A stretch of 64,000 nt of DNA from an uncultured beta proteobacterium. Lineage in GTDB: Bacteria > Pseudomonadota > Gammaproteobacteria > Burkholderiales > SG8-41. A program made the translations under genes and the position numbers. The notes under the pieces are model-generated. The model searched no databases. It was not told the DNA's origin and worked only from the letters and a program-made list of their open reading frames with translations. Where the stretch lies: positions 17,268 to 81,267 of the forward strand of contig CAISJL010000064.1 of the NCBI GenBank assembly GCA_903885665.1, written 5' to 3'. This document shows positions 8,150 through 18,087 of this stretch, piece by piece (positions within the stretch are counted from its first letter, which is position 1; every line of letters starts with the position of its first letter).

Positions 8150-11100
8150 ATGTTTTTACCAGAAATCTCTGTGAAGCGTCCCGTACTGGCTACGGTGATG
8201 AGTTTGATGATCACCTTGATTGGGATCATCTCATTTGACCGATTAACTGTGCGTGAGTATCCGAAAATAGACGCCCCTGTTGTGTCTGTGCGTACGGTAT
8301 ATACTGGTGCCAGCCCGCAAGTCATTGAGTCGCAAGTCACACAACCCCTAGAGGATAGTATTTCGGGGATTGAGGGGGTCAAAACCCTAAAGTCAGTCAG
8401 CCGCGAAGAGGTGAGTCAAATCACAGTTGAGTTTACCAATGACCGTGATCCAGATTTGGCCGCTAATGATGTGCGTGATCGTGTCTCGCGTGCTCGCGGA
8501 CGATTGCCTGATGAAGTCGATGAACCCATCATTGCCAAGATTGAGGCCGATGCACAAGCGATTTTGTGGTTGCGCTTATTCTCTGATCAACACAGTGCGA
8601 TTGAAATCTCTGATTATGCAGACCGCTTTGTCGCGGATCGCCTAAAGACTTTGCCCGGTGTGGCATCGGTCATTATTGGTGGTGAGCGTCGCTATGCCAT
8701 GCGTATATGGTTAGATCGGCAACGCCTGGCGGCCTATGCGTTGACTCCGCAAGATGTAGAGGATGCTTTGCGGCGCCAAAACATAGAAGTGCCCTCTGGC
8801 CGTATCGAGAGTCAACAACGTGAGTTTACAGTGCTCTCGGAGAGTGATTTGCGCTCACCGGAGCAGTTTAAACAACTGATTATTCGTGACGTTAAGGGCT
8901 ATCCAGTGCGGCTCGGTGATGTGGGGAGTGCGGAGTTAGGCGCTCAAGATGAGCGTAACATTTTACGTGTGAATGGTAACCCTGCGGTGGGCTTGGGTAT
9001 TGTCAAGCAGTCGACTGCGAATACTCTGGGGGTTGCGCAAGCGGTTAAAAATGAGTTGCCAAAAATTGCTGCCGCACTCCCGCCTGGTATGCAAATTGGT
9101 GTGGCATTTGATACCTCAATATTTATTGATAAGTCGATTAAATCAGTCTATTCAGTGATGGCAGAGTCGTTGTTGTTGGTAGTGTTGGTCATCTTTATAT
9201 TTCTACGCTCGGCGCGCGCTACTTTGATTCCTTTTATCACAATCCCCGTGTCTTTGATTGGCGCCTGTTTCTTGATTTGGATCATGGGATTTTCGATTAA
9301 TGTGCTCACTTTGTTAGGTATCGTGCTAGCAGTCGGTTTGGTGGTGGATGATGCTATTGTGGTGCTCGAGAATATTCACCGCCATATTGAAGATGGGATG
9401 TCGCCGACTGCTGCAGCCTTGCAAGGTGGGCGCGAGATCGCATTTGCTGTGGTAGCGATGACAGTGACCTTGGCTGCAGTGTTTGCTCCCCTGGCCTTTG
9501 CTACCGGTAATACAGGGCGTTTATTTCTAGAGTTTGCGCTAACAGTGGCTGCTGCCGTGGTGGTCTCGGGCTTTGTCGCACTAACCCTGACCCCGATGAT
9601 GTGCGCGAAACTACTGCGTCATGAAACCGATCATGGCCGTTTTTATAATGCGCTAGAGGTGTTTTTTAAAGCGCTCTCAGGTGCTTATGAACGACTGTTA
9701 CGGTGGTGCCTATCGCATCGGCTCACGGTGGTTTTGGTGTTCATTGGAGTGGCTGCTGGTGGTGCAGTATTGTTTACGACGATCAAATCGGAACTCTCTC
9801 CGCTTGAGGATAGAGGATTTTTCTTGGGCATTATGGTTGGCCCTGAGGGTGCGACTAAAGAATATACCGATGCGTATGCGCGCGTATGGGAGGATATTTA
9901 TAAAGACGTACCTGAGATTGATTCTTATTTTGTGGTGGTTGCACCAGGTCTAGAGCGTCCCAATCCAGTAAACTTTGCGCTCTCTTTTGTTGGACTAAAA
10001 GACTGGACTGCGCGTAGTCGTAAGACGCAAGAGATTACCGCGTCGATTGGTCCGAAGATGTTTGCAACTATGCCTGGAGTGTTAGCATTTCCGGTAAATC
10101 CCCCGTCCTTAGGGCAGAGTTTTCGTAATCCACCGATTCAATTTGTGGTGCAAGGTAATTCTTACGAGCAACTAGATCAGAGAGTCAATGCCTTGATGGC
10201 CAAAGCGCGTAGCGGCCCTTATCTGGTTAATATTGATAGTGACTTGAAGTTAAATAAACCACAATTATCGGTGACTATTGATCGAGAGAAAGCGTCATCT
10301 TTAGGTGTTCAAGTCGAGACTATTGGCCGCACGCTTGAGACACTGTTAGGAGGCCGTCAAGTCACGCGCTTTAAGCGTGAAGGCAAGCAATACGATGTGA
10401 TTGTGAAGCTCGAAGATAAAGATCGGCGTCAACCCACTGATTTAACGTCTATTTATGTGCGTGGTCAAAACGGTAGTATTACGCAGTTGTCAAACGTGGT
10501 GTCAGTAAAGGAGACGGTAGCGCCTAAAGAGCTCAATCACTTTAATCGCCTTAGGGCTGCAATTATTTCTGCCAATATTGCACCAGGTTATACCTTGTCG
10601 GAGGCTTTGACCTTTATGGAAAGCGCTGCCGCAGAAGTGTTAACGCCAGAATATCAAACTGCGCTTGATGGACAGTCGCGTGAATTTCGAGAGTCGGGTA
10701 AGCAGTTGTATTTAATTTTCATATTAGCTTTGGGTTTTATTTATCTGGTATTGGCGGCGCAGTTTGAGAGCTTCAGAGGCCCATTAGTGATTATGTTGAC
10801 TGTCCCATTGGCCATGACGGGTGCTTTGCTAACGATTAAACTATCCGGCGGGACCATCAATGTGTACAGCCAGATTGGTTTGGTTATGTTGATTGGCTTG
10901 ATTACTAAAAATGGTATTTTAATTGTTGAGTTTGCCAATCAGTTGCGCGATCAAGGTAGAAGCAAGATTGAGGCTTTAGTAGAAGCTAGCGCATTGCGCT
11001 TGCGGCCAATTCTGATGACAACTGCTGCGACTGTATTGGGCGCGGTACCACTCGCCTTGGCAGTAGGCGCGGGCTCCGAGTCTAGAGCTGCAATTGGTTG

Positions 11101-11203
11101 GGTGATTGTGGGTGGGATGTCAGTGGGTACTTTATTTACCTTATTTATGATTCCCGTGGCCTATACGTTTATTATGGGTGAGCGCGCTGTAGCCGAAGTT
11201 TGA
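8150..11203 (+). CDS. RND efflux permease (AcrB/MexF superfamily)
   Basis: 1017 aa; ISVKRPVLATVMSLMITLIG; GIVLAVGLVVDDAIVVLENIHRH; VPLAMTGALLTIKLSGGTINVYSQIGLVMLIGLITKNGILIVEFANQ. Confidence 0.95.
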   Translation: MFLPEISVKRPVLATVMSLMITLIGIISFDRLTVREYPKIDAPVVSVRTVYTGASPQVIESQVTQPLEDSISGIEGVKTLKSVSREEVSQITVEFTNDRDPDLAANDVRDRVSRARGRLPDEVDEPIIAKIEADAQAILWLRLFSDQHSAIEISDYADRFVADRLKTLPGVASVIIGGERRYAMRIWLDRQRLAAYALTPQDVEDALRRQNIEVPSGRIESQQREFTVLSESDLRSPEQFKQLIIRDVKGYPVRLGDVGSAELGAQDERNILRVNGNPAVGLGIVKQSTANTLGVAQAVKNELPKIAAALPPGMQIGVAFDTSIFIDKSIKSVYSVMAESLLLVVLVIFIFLRSARATLIPFITIPVSLIGACFLIWIMGFSINVLTLLGIVLAVGLVVDDAIVVLENIHRHIEDGMSPTAAALQGGREIAFAVVAMTVTLAAVFAPLAFATGNTGRLFLEFALTVAAAVVVSGFVALTLTPMMCAKLLRHETDHGRFYNALEVFFKALSGAYERLLRWCLSHRLTVVLVFIGVAAGGAVLFTTIKSELSPLEDRGFFLGIMVGPEGATKEYTDAYARVWEDIYKDVPEIDSYFVVVAPGLERPNPVNFALSFVGLKDWTARSRKTQEITASIGPKMFATMPGVLAFPVNPPSLGQSFRNPPIQFVVQGNSYEQLDQRVNALMAKARSGPYLVNIDSDLKLNKPQLSVTIDREKASSLGVQVETIGRTLETLLGGRQVTRFKREGKQYDVIVKLEDKDRRQPTDLTSIYVRGQNGSITQLSNVVSVKETVAPKELNHFNRLRAAIISANIAPGYTLSEALTFMESAAAEVLTPEYQTALDGQSREFRESGKQLYLIFILALGFIYLVLAAQFESFRGPLVIMLTVPLAMTGALLTIKLSGGTINVYSQIGLVMLIGLITKNGILIVEFANQLRDQGRSKIEALVEASALRLRPILMTTAATVLGAVPLALAVGAGSESRAAIGWVIVGGMSVGTLFTLFMIPVAYTFIMGERAVAEV

Positions 11204-11361
11204 TGATTGCAACTTTATGTTTGCTGCTTAGCGATTCTACCTTTGCGATTACAGCTTAATTATGGCGTCCCAATCATTCAAGCTAATGTCTGTGACACGT
11301 GTTCAAGAAAATTCTTTATGATATGGTTTGATTATATTTAACTGGATGAGGGTGTTCAACG

Positions 11362-11970
11362 ATGAATGATAGACGCGCAGAGACGAGTGTTGCGATTAAT
11401 GAGCTTGTTGCAACACGCTGGAGCCCGCGCGCATTTGATGCAACCCGTGGGGTGAGTGGCGCACAATTATCCGCGTTGCTAGAGGCAGCGCGGTGGGCGC
11501 CTTCATGTGTGGGTGCAGAGCCGTGGCGTTTTTTAGTATGGAATCGTGCGACTGATGCAGCGGGTTGGCAGCAAGCGTTTGATACGCTCTCAGAGAACAA
11601 TCGCAAATGGGCGGATCGCGTTCCGGTGTTGATGTTAGTGTGCACTGGCGCCACTTTTGAGCACAATGGTCAGCCGAATCGTTGGGCTCAATATGATGCG
11701 GGTATGGCGGCATTGTCCTTGTCGCTAGAGGCAGTGCATCAAGGTTTGGCGACCCATCAAATGGGTGGTTTTGATGCGGCGCGTGCGCGTGCGGCTTTTG
11801 CAGTGCCAGAAGATTTTTTACCCATGACCATGATTGCGGTGGGTTATCAAGCACCTGCCGAGTCTCTCACTGATATGGATATACGTCATAAAGAATTAAA
11901 GCCTCGGGGCCGTAAGCCGCTCGCGGAGCGCTTCTTTGGTGGTCAGTGGGGCGCATCATTAAAACTATAA
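11362..11970 (+). CDS. Nitroreductase family protein
   Basis: ATRWSPRAFD...ALLEAARWAPSCVGAEPWRFLV; AVGY near C-terminus. Confidence 0.85.
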   Translation: MNDRRAETSVAINELVATRWSPRAFDATRGVSGAQLSALLEAARWAPSCVGAEPWRFLVWNRATDAAGWQQAFDTLSENNRKWADRVPVLMLVCTGATFEHNGQPNRWAQYDAGMAALSLSLEAVHQGLATHQMGGFDAARARAAFAVPEDFLPMTMIAVGYQAPAESLTDMDIRHKELKPRGRKPLAERFFGGQWGASLKL

Positions 11971-12129
11971 GGCTGTTTAGCAATGACTAGCAAGCTTGGG
12001 TCTTAAGCTACTGCGGCTAAATAAGTTAATAAATCTTTCAGAGGCTTAGGTTTTAGGGGCGTAGGTTTTAAATCAGTTGGGTATTTACTAATTTAATTCA
12101 GTTCATTTTATGTCGCTTAAGCGGATTGA

Positions 12130-13140
12130 TTACTCGAGTTTAATACCCGCAGTTTGTATGACTTTACGCCAGCGATTAGTTTCGTTACGGATGATGGCTT
12201 CTAATTCCTGTGGCGTCGTATGTGCCGGTTCTACACCTTGGCTAGCGTAGAGTTGAGCGATGTCACTGCTGGAGACAATCTCGACGATTGCGCGGTGTAA
12301 TTGTGTGACTATCGGTGTTGGCGTGCGGCGTGGCGCGAACAGACCATACCATGTGCCTAAATCAAATCCAGGGTAAGTCTCGTTTAGGGTCGGCGTATCT
12401 TTGATGGCGTCTGTGCGTTGCTTGGCACCGGTGGCCAATAACCGTAAGCGACCACCTTGTACATGAGGTTGCACAGTGGGCAGGCTTGAGAACATGGCAT
12501 GTACGCGTCCCGAAATTAAATCGGTTAATGCAGGTGCAGTGCCTTTGTAAGTGACATGCAAGAGATCAATGCCGCCGAGTTGTTTGAGTAGTTCCATGCC
12601 GAGATGACCAGTGCCCCCTGTTTGAACCGAGGCGTAGTTGAGTTGTCCTGGCCGTTGTTTGGCGTAAGTCACTAATTCGCTCACTGTGTTTATGGGGAGT
12701 TTGGCGTTGATAATTAACACTTGAGGACTATCCACCACTTTGCTAATCGGCATAAAGTCGATTAATGGTTGGTAGGGTAAGTTAGTCATCAACAAGGGTA
12801 GGATCACCAATTGTCCAGGCGTGCCAACAAATAAGGTGTGTCCATCGGGGTTGGACTTGGCCACAATATCGGTGCCGATGACACCTGCGCCACCGGCGCG
12901 ATTGTCGACGATCACTTGTTGGATATAGCGTTTTTGCAGGCGCTGCGCGATTGCGCGGGCTACATAGTCGGTCGGCCCGCCCGGGGTATAGGGCACTACT
13001 AAGCGTATAGGTTTGGTCGGGTAGGCTTGGGCGGAAATTGGTGTGGAGCAACTCAAGCCGTAGAGTAAACCCCCAATAATTACAAGGCAAAGCACGCTAA
13101 GACGCTGTATGTGATGATCGAAGGCTGACATGGGGAACAC
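12130..13140 (-). CDS. Bug/TctC-family tripartite tricarboxylate transporter substrate-binding protein
   Basis: YPTKPIRLVVPYTPGGPTDYVARAIAQRL...VDNRAGGAGVIGTDIVAKSNPDGHTL. Confidence 0.93.
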   Translation of the reverse strand: MFPMSAFDHHIQRLSVLCLVIIGGLLYGLSCSTPISAQAYPTKPIRLVVPYTPGGPTDYVARAIAQRLQKRYIQQVIVDNRAGGAGVIGTDIVAKSNPDGHTLFVGTPGQLVILPLLMTNLPYQPLIDFMPISKVVDSPQVLIINAKLPINTVSELVTYAKQRPGQLNYASVQTGGTGHLGMELLKQLGGIDLLHVTYKGTAPALTDLISGRVHAMFSSLPTVQPHVQGGRLRLLATGAKQRTDAIKDTPTLNETYPGFDLGTWYGLFAPRRTPTPIVTQLHRAIVEIVSSSDIAQLYASQGVEPAHTTPQELEAIIRNETNRWRKVIQTAGIKLE

Positions 13141-13189
13141 TCCGCATGAGTAGAATGAGCATCTATCCTAGCACATGCGGCCTTATGAT

Positions 13190-15868
13190 TTATTGCGCCC
13201 ACGGTGGTGTGGGGTTCACCGTGATTGCATATTGTATGAGTGCCTTCTCTACGCTGTTGGTGGCCACAGCCCCTGCTTCTTGCAACGCGCTCAAGGCTGC
13301 AATGACGATATGGTGGCGATCGACTTCGAAGTGACGACGCAGACTCTCGCGGCTGTCACTGCGGCCGTAGCCATCAGTGCCCAAGGTGATATAGGGTTGT
13401 TTGATAAAGGCGCGTATCAATTCAGGCACAGCACTCACATAATCAGATACGGCAATCACAGGCCCTGTATGTTGCTGGAGTTGTTGTGCGATGTGACTCT
13501 GCGTTGGTTTGGCATTGGGATTGAGGCGCTGTGTTCTAGTGCAGTCCATACCATCACGTCGTAACTCACTCCAGCTCGTGACACTCCAGACGTTCGCTGT
13601 AATCGCCCAGTCTTGGGTTAATAATGCGGCTGCTGCAATTGCTTCGCGTAACAGGGCGCCACTACCCATGAGTTGAATTTGTGCCTCAGGGTGTGCTTGG
13701 TACAGGTACAAACCTTTGAGAATGTCAGCGGCGCAATCAGCAGGCATTGGTGGTTGCACATAGCTTTCATTCATGACAGTGATGTAATAGAACACGTCCT
13801 CTTGTGCGTCTAGCATGCGACGACTGCCATCGGCGATGATAGTCGCCACTTCATAGCCAAAGGCCGGATCCCAAGCGCGACAGTTCGGGACGGTGGCGGC
13901 AATTAATTGCGAGGACCCATCTTGGTGTTGTAAACCCTCCCCGGAGAGCGTGGTGCGACCCGCGGTGGCGCCAATTAAAAAGCCTCTAGAGCGACAGTCA
14001 CCGGCTTGCCAAATTAGATCACCAACGCGTTGGAAGCCAAACATCGAATAAAAAATATAGAACGGCAGCATGGCGGTGCCGTGTACGCTGTAGCTCGTGG
14101 CAGCGGCAATCCATGACGACATGGCGGCGGCTTCGTGAATACCTTCTTCTAGAATCTGACCATCTTTGGCTTCCTTGTAATAGAGTAATTCGTCGCGGTC
14201 CTCGGGTTCGTAGAGTTGCCCAAACGGTGAGTAAATAGCCACTTGCCGAAATAGAGATTGCATGCCAAAGGTGCGTGCTTCGTCGGCAACAATGGGTACA
14301 ATTTGTTTGCCGATATGCGAATCCTTGAGAAGCTGCGCTAAGATTTTGACAAAGCTCATGGTGGTGGATTCATCGCGCTCATGCGAGCCTTCAGTGCTGC
14401 GATGTAGTTGCGCTAAGCTCGGCGTTTGGAGTCGCGTAGCCGTAGTCACACGCTGTGGTAGATAGCCACCCAGAGCGGTGCGGCGAGCGTGTAGGTAGCG
14501 CATTTCGGGGCTGTCTGCGGCAGGTTTCCAGAATTTGAGTGCGCAGACATCGGCGTCTGGTATCGGCAACGCGAAGCGATCGCGAAAGGCAAGCAGTGCA
14601 TCATCCTCCAATTTTTTTTGTTGATGAGCGCCCATCTTGCCTTGCCCCCAGTGTCCCATCCCATAGCCTTTTTTAGTTTGCGCCAAAATAACGGTGGGGC
14701 GACCTTGGTGCCGTATGGCGGCTTGATAGGCGGCGTTGATTTTAATTGGGTCATGACCACCACGGCGTAAGCGATCAATGTCTTCGTCGGAGAGGTGTGC
14801 GACGAGTGCTTGTAGTTCGGGATCTTTGTTAAAGAAGTGCTCGCGATTAAAACGGCCGTCAGTGGCCGCGTATTTTTGAAACTCGCCATCCACAGTTTCG
14901 TGCAAGCGCCGCAAAATCAAGTTTTCGCTATCGCGGGCAAACAAGGGATCCCATTCTGAGCCCCACAGTAATTTAATCACGTGCCAGCCAGCGCCGCTAA
15001 ATAGACCTTCGAGCTCTTGGATAACCGAGCCATTGCCACGCACGGGTCCGTCTAGGCGTTGTAGATTGCAGTTGATGACAAAGATTAAGTTATCTAAGCC
15101 TTCGCGTGCGGCAATTGATAAACCGCTGAGTGATTCGGGTTCATCCATTTCGCCGTCACCAATAAAGGCCCAGACTTTGCGGCCGCTGGTGGGTTGGATG
15201 TCGCGATGTTCAAGGTAGCGCATAAAGCGCGCTTGATAAATTGCATTGACTGGGCCCAGGCCCATAGAGGCGTTAGGAAATTGCCAAAAGTCTGGCATCA
15301 AATAGGGATGGCAATACGAAGATAAGCCGGTGCCTGGGCCTTGTGTTTCGCGCCTGTAGTTTTCGAGTTGGGCGTCACTTAAACGTCCTTCTAACCACGC
15401 ACGAGCGTAGACCCCAGGGGCGGCGTGCGGCTGAAAGAATACCGCGTCCCCGTGCTGACCGGCTTTGAAGTAGTGATTAAAGCCCACTTCGAATAAGTCG
15501 GCGATGGAGGCATAGGTGGCGATATGACCGCCTAATTCAGCCTGGCCGCGATTGGCGCGAACCACCATGGCAAGTGCGTTCCAGCGCACTAGAGCGGAGA
15601 TTCGCGTCTCTAATTCGAGGTTGCCCGGGAATGGGGTTTGGGCTGCCAGTGGAATGCTGTTGCAATAGGGCGTATTGAGCACTGGTGGCATCGCCACACC
15701 TTTGGTGCGGGCAGTGTCCAGGAGCTTGCGTAGCATGAAGGTGGCGCGATCGCTGCCGCTGGTGCGGATCAGGGAGTCAAAGGCTTGCAGCCAATCTTGC
15801 GTTTCTGTGGGATCAGGGTCAGCGGGTATGGCACGCCAGAACGTGGCGGCAGCGTGAGCGTCAGACAT
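13190..15868 (-). CDS. Homodimeric pyruvate dehydrogenase E1-type (AceE/MdeB-like) 2-oxoacid dehydrogenase
   Basis: 892 aa; GDGEMDEPESLSGLSIAAREGLDNLIFVINCNLQRLDGPVRGNGSVIQELEGLFSGAGW; GEGLQHQDGSSQL; no E2/E3 gene adjacent. Confidence 0.9.
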   Translation of the reverse strand: MSDAHAAATFWRAIPADPDPTETQDWLQAFDSLIRTSGSDRATFMLRKLLDTARTKGVAMPPVLNTPYCNSIPLAAQTPFPGNLELETRISALVRWNALAMVVRANRGQAELGGHIATYASIADLFEVGFNHYFKAGQHGDAVFFQPHAAPGVYARAWLEGRLSDAQLENYRRETQGPGTGLSSYCHPYLMPDFWQFPNASMGLGPVNAIYQARFMRYLEHRDIQPTSGRKVWAFIGDGEMDEPESLSGLSIAAREGLDNLIFVINCNLQRLDGPVRGNGSVIQELEGLFSGAGWHVIKLLWGSEWDPLFARDSENLILRRLHETVDGEFQKYAATDGRFNREHFFNKDPELQALVAHLSDEDIDRLRRGGHDPIKINAAYQAAIRHQGRPTVILAQTKKGYGMGHWGQGKMGAHQQKKLEDDALLAFRDRFALPIPDADVCALKFWKPAADSPEMRYLHARRTALGGYLPQRVTTATRLQTPSLAQLHRSTEGSHERDESTTMSFVKILAQLLKDSHIGKQIVPIVADEARTFGMQSLFRQVAIYSPFGQLYEPEDRDELLYYKEAKDGQILEEGIHEAAAMSSWIAAATSYSVHGTAMLPFYIFYSMFGFQRVGDLIWQAGDCRSRGFLIGATAGRTTLSGEGLQHQDGSSQLIAATVPNCRAWDPAFGYEVATIIADGSRRMLDAQEDVFYYITVMNESYVQPPMPADCAADILKGLYLYQAHPEAQIQLMGSGALLREAIAAAALLTQDWAITANVWSVTSWSELRRDGMDCTRTQRLNPNAKPTQSHIAQQLQQHTGPVIAVSDYVSAVPELIRAFIKQPYITLGTDGYGRSDSRESLRRHFEVDRHHIVIAALSALQEAGAVATNSVEKALIQYAITVNPTPPWAQ

Positions 15869-15914
15869 GGTCAGTCCCTTTGCTGTTCGTGGTGATGAGG
15901 CTATAGCGTGTTTT

Positions 15915-15977
15915 GGGAATTACGGGAATTACGGGAATCACGGGACTTATGGGACTTATGCGGGTTATGGCGGTTAT
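15915..15977. repeat. 9-bp tandem repeat (GGGAATTAC/GGGACTTAT-type), about 7 units
   Basis: GGGAATTAC GGGAATTAC GGGAATCAC GGGACTTAT GGGACTTAT GCGGGTTAT GGCGGTTAT in the divergent intergenic region. Confidence 0.9.
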
Positions 15978-16101
15978 GGGTGGTGCGGGTAGTCGTGTAG
16001 CTATGCTACGCCGAAGTGCTCAGAATAGGGTTTCGTATATGTTTGTTATTTTGGTTATTTTTAGCATATTATGTTTCTTTAAATAATTTTAACAATATAA
16101 A

Positions 16102-16656
16102 ATGCTTAAAAAACTGAAAGTAAAGAATTCTAATTCTGGCGTCTCTGGCCTGCCGCCGACCCGCCTCGAATTAGACGCGATTGATTGGCATATTTTGGCG
16201 CTGTTGCAAGCCGATGCGCGGGTCTCTAACGTTGATTTGGCGCGAGCCGTCCATTTGTCGCCTTCACCTTGTTTGGCACGGGTGCGGCGATTGGAAGAGG
16301 CTGGTTTAATTAGTCGCTATGCCACGCTACTCAATCCACTAGCGCTTGGTTTGACGGTATCGGTGTTTATTCAAGTGCGGCTGGAACGCCAAGTCGAGTT
16401 GGCGTTAGATGCTTTTGAGCAGGCGATTGCCGAGCGCCCCGAAGTCATGGAGTGCTATTTAATGACGGGGGATGCTGACTATATGTTGCGGGTGGTGGTG
16501 GCTGATGTGCAGGCGTTACAGCGTTTTATTATCGAATGCTTGGCTAAGATCCCGGGCGTGGGCAATTTGAAGTCGAGCTTTGCCCTCAAGCAGGTGAAAT
16601 ATCAAACTGCCCTACCCTTGCCCAATCAGTCCGCGTATAGCGGACTGGGTGCCTAG
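16102..16656 (+). CDS. Lrp/AsnC family transcriptional regulator
   Basis: [58 protein letters not shown]. Confidence 0.93.
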   Translation: MLKKLKVKNSNSGVSGLPPTRLELDAIDWHILALLQADARVSNVDLARAVHLSPSPCLARVRRLEEAGLISRYATLLNPLALGLTVSVFIQVRLERQVELALDAFEQAIAERPEVMECYLMTGDADYMLRVVVADVQALQRFIIECLAKIPGVGNLKSSFALKQVKYQTALPLPNQSAYSGLGA

Positions 16657-16925
16657 CGCCGTTTGGCGAAAGCGGGGCGTGCGGCTTGGGGTGGGCCAGC
16701 CCGCTCGTCTTTATGACGAAAGCTGATCCGGCCTTTATTTAAGTCGTAGGGTGAAATTTCGATGGTGACCCGATCGCCTGCCAGAATTCGAATCCGGTGT
16801 TTGCGAATTTTGCCCGAGGCGTAGGCCGTGACTGGATGGCCGTTTTCTAGCAATACGCGAAACATGGTGTTGGGGAGCACTTCATCAATCACCCCTTCAT
16901 ATTCGACCATTTCTTCTTTAGACAT
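16653..16925 (-). CDS. infA: Translation initiation factor IF-1
   Basis: [64 protein letters not shown]. Confidence 0.95.
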   Translation of the reverse strand: MSKEEMVEYEGVIDEVLPNTMFRVLLENGHPVTAYASGKIRKHRIRILAGDRVTIEISPYDLNKGRISFRHKDERAGPPQAARPAFAKRR

Positions 16926-16971
16926 TAGCGGCTCCCCATCGTAGATTGTGGGCGTTTCGCCCTAAGCAGAC

Positions 16972-17184
16972 TTATACTGCCGCCAAGTTGACTGCAGCAG
17001 CTCGACCGTCGGCGCCATGTTCAATGTCGAATGTAACTTGTTGATTCTCAAGGAGTGTTTTCATGCCCGCGCGTTCAACCGCTGAGATATGTACGAACAC
17101 ATCCTTGGATTGATCTTGGGGTTGGATGAAGCCGAAGCCTTTGGTGGCGTTGAAAAATTTGACTGTGCCGGTGGTAGTGGCCAT
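16972..17184 (-). CDS. Cold-shock domain protein
   Basis: [67 protein letters not shown]; the listed 124-aa ORF extends 5' of the likely start. Confidence 0.93.
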   Translation of the reverse strand: MATTTGTVKFFNATKGFGFIQPQDQSKDVFVHISAVERAGMKTLLENQQVTFDIEHGADGRAAAVNLAAV

Positions 17185-17402
17185 ATGATGTACTCTCCGC
17201 AGTGTGGGGGTGATTTGTCCGAGATTGGACGGGGTCACCAGACCAATTGGAGAAGACCAAACAGAGACGCCCAGCGAAGGGCACGAAGAGTAGACTGACA
17301 TCCAACTGCCGGCGCGCAGTATGGGCTTGCTGAGTTCTATTTGCAAGGACTATCCAGATCAGTCAGGATGCGATATTCGCGGTTTACTCATAAGGAGCTT
17401 GT

Positions 17403-18011
17403 ATGAAACTGTACTATTCACCTGGTGCCTGCTCATTAACCCCGCATATTGTGTTGCGTGAAGCAGGTTGTATCTTCGAATTGATTCGGGTTGATCTGGC
17501 AGCCAAAAAGACTGCCAATGGCGAGGACTTTTGGGCGATTAACCCTAATGGTTATGTTCCAGCCCTGCAATTAGATAACGGCGACGTATTGAGTGAGGTG
17601 TCGGTGATTTGTCAGTATTTGGCAGATCACAATCCTGCGGCCGCCTTAGCGCCTGCGGCCGGCACCATGGCGCGTTATCATTTGCTGGAATGGTTAAACT
17701 TTATTGCCACCGAGGTGCATAAGTCGATTGGTGCGCTGTTTAATCCTAAAATGACGCCAGAGATGAAGCTGGTTCAAATCGCTTTGATTGAGCGTCGGCT
17801 CAAGCCGCTAGAACAATATTTGGCAGATCGGTTGTTCATCATGGGCGATCATTTCAGCGTTGCGGATGCGTATTTGTTTAATGTGATTAACTGGGCGCCG
17901 CGGCATCAGATGGATTTGGCGCAGTGGCCACATATTCAGGCGTTTGTCGCTCGGGTCGCGGCGCGCCCTCATGTGCAGGCCGCATTGCGAGAAGAAGGGC
18001 TGATCCGCTAG
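17403..18011 (+). CDS. Glutathione S-transferase
   Basis: MKLYYSPGACSLTPHIVLREAG...NPNGYVPALQLDNGDVLSEVSVICQYLAD. Confidence 0.92.
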   Translation: MKLYYSPGACSLTPHIVLREAGCIFELIRVDLAAKKTANGEDFWAINPNGYVPALQLDNGDVLSEVSVICQYLADHNPAAALAPAAGTMARYHLLEWLNFIATEVHKSIGALFNPKMTPEMKLVQIALIERRLKPLEQYLADRLFIMGDHFSVADAYLFNVINWAPRHQMDLAQWPHIQAFVARVAARPHVQAALREEGLIR

Positions 18012-18087
18012 GCCGGCACGAAACTTTAGATTTAACTAATTGATTTTTAATTATTTTTTAATATTAGCGTCATCGTTTGGAGGAGTC

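Noticed and set aside
9681-9953. Alternative-frame ORF within the RND permease
   Set aside because: It lies inside a clear AcrB-type CDS; composition reflects frame-shifted codons.
13175-13564. Plus-strand ORF 13175-13564 antisense to the E1 gene
   Set aside because: No recognisable domain, and it lies almost wholly inside the E1 coding sequence.
16770-16800. TTCGAATCC-like string suggesting a tRNA T-loop
   Set aside because: It lies inside the infA coding region and no cloverleaf is apparent.
17185-17346. N-terminal 54 residues of the listed cold-shock ORF
   Set aside because: Canonical CSP start is [12 protein letters not shown] at 17184; the upstream extension is unlike any CSP.
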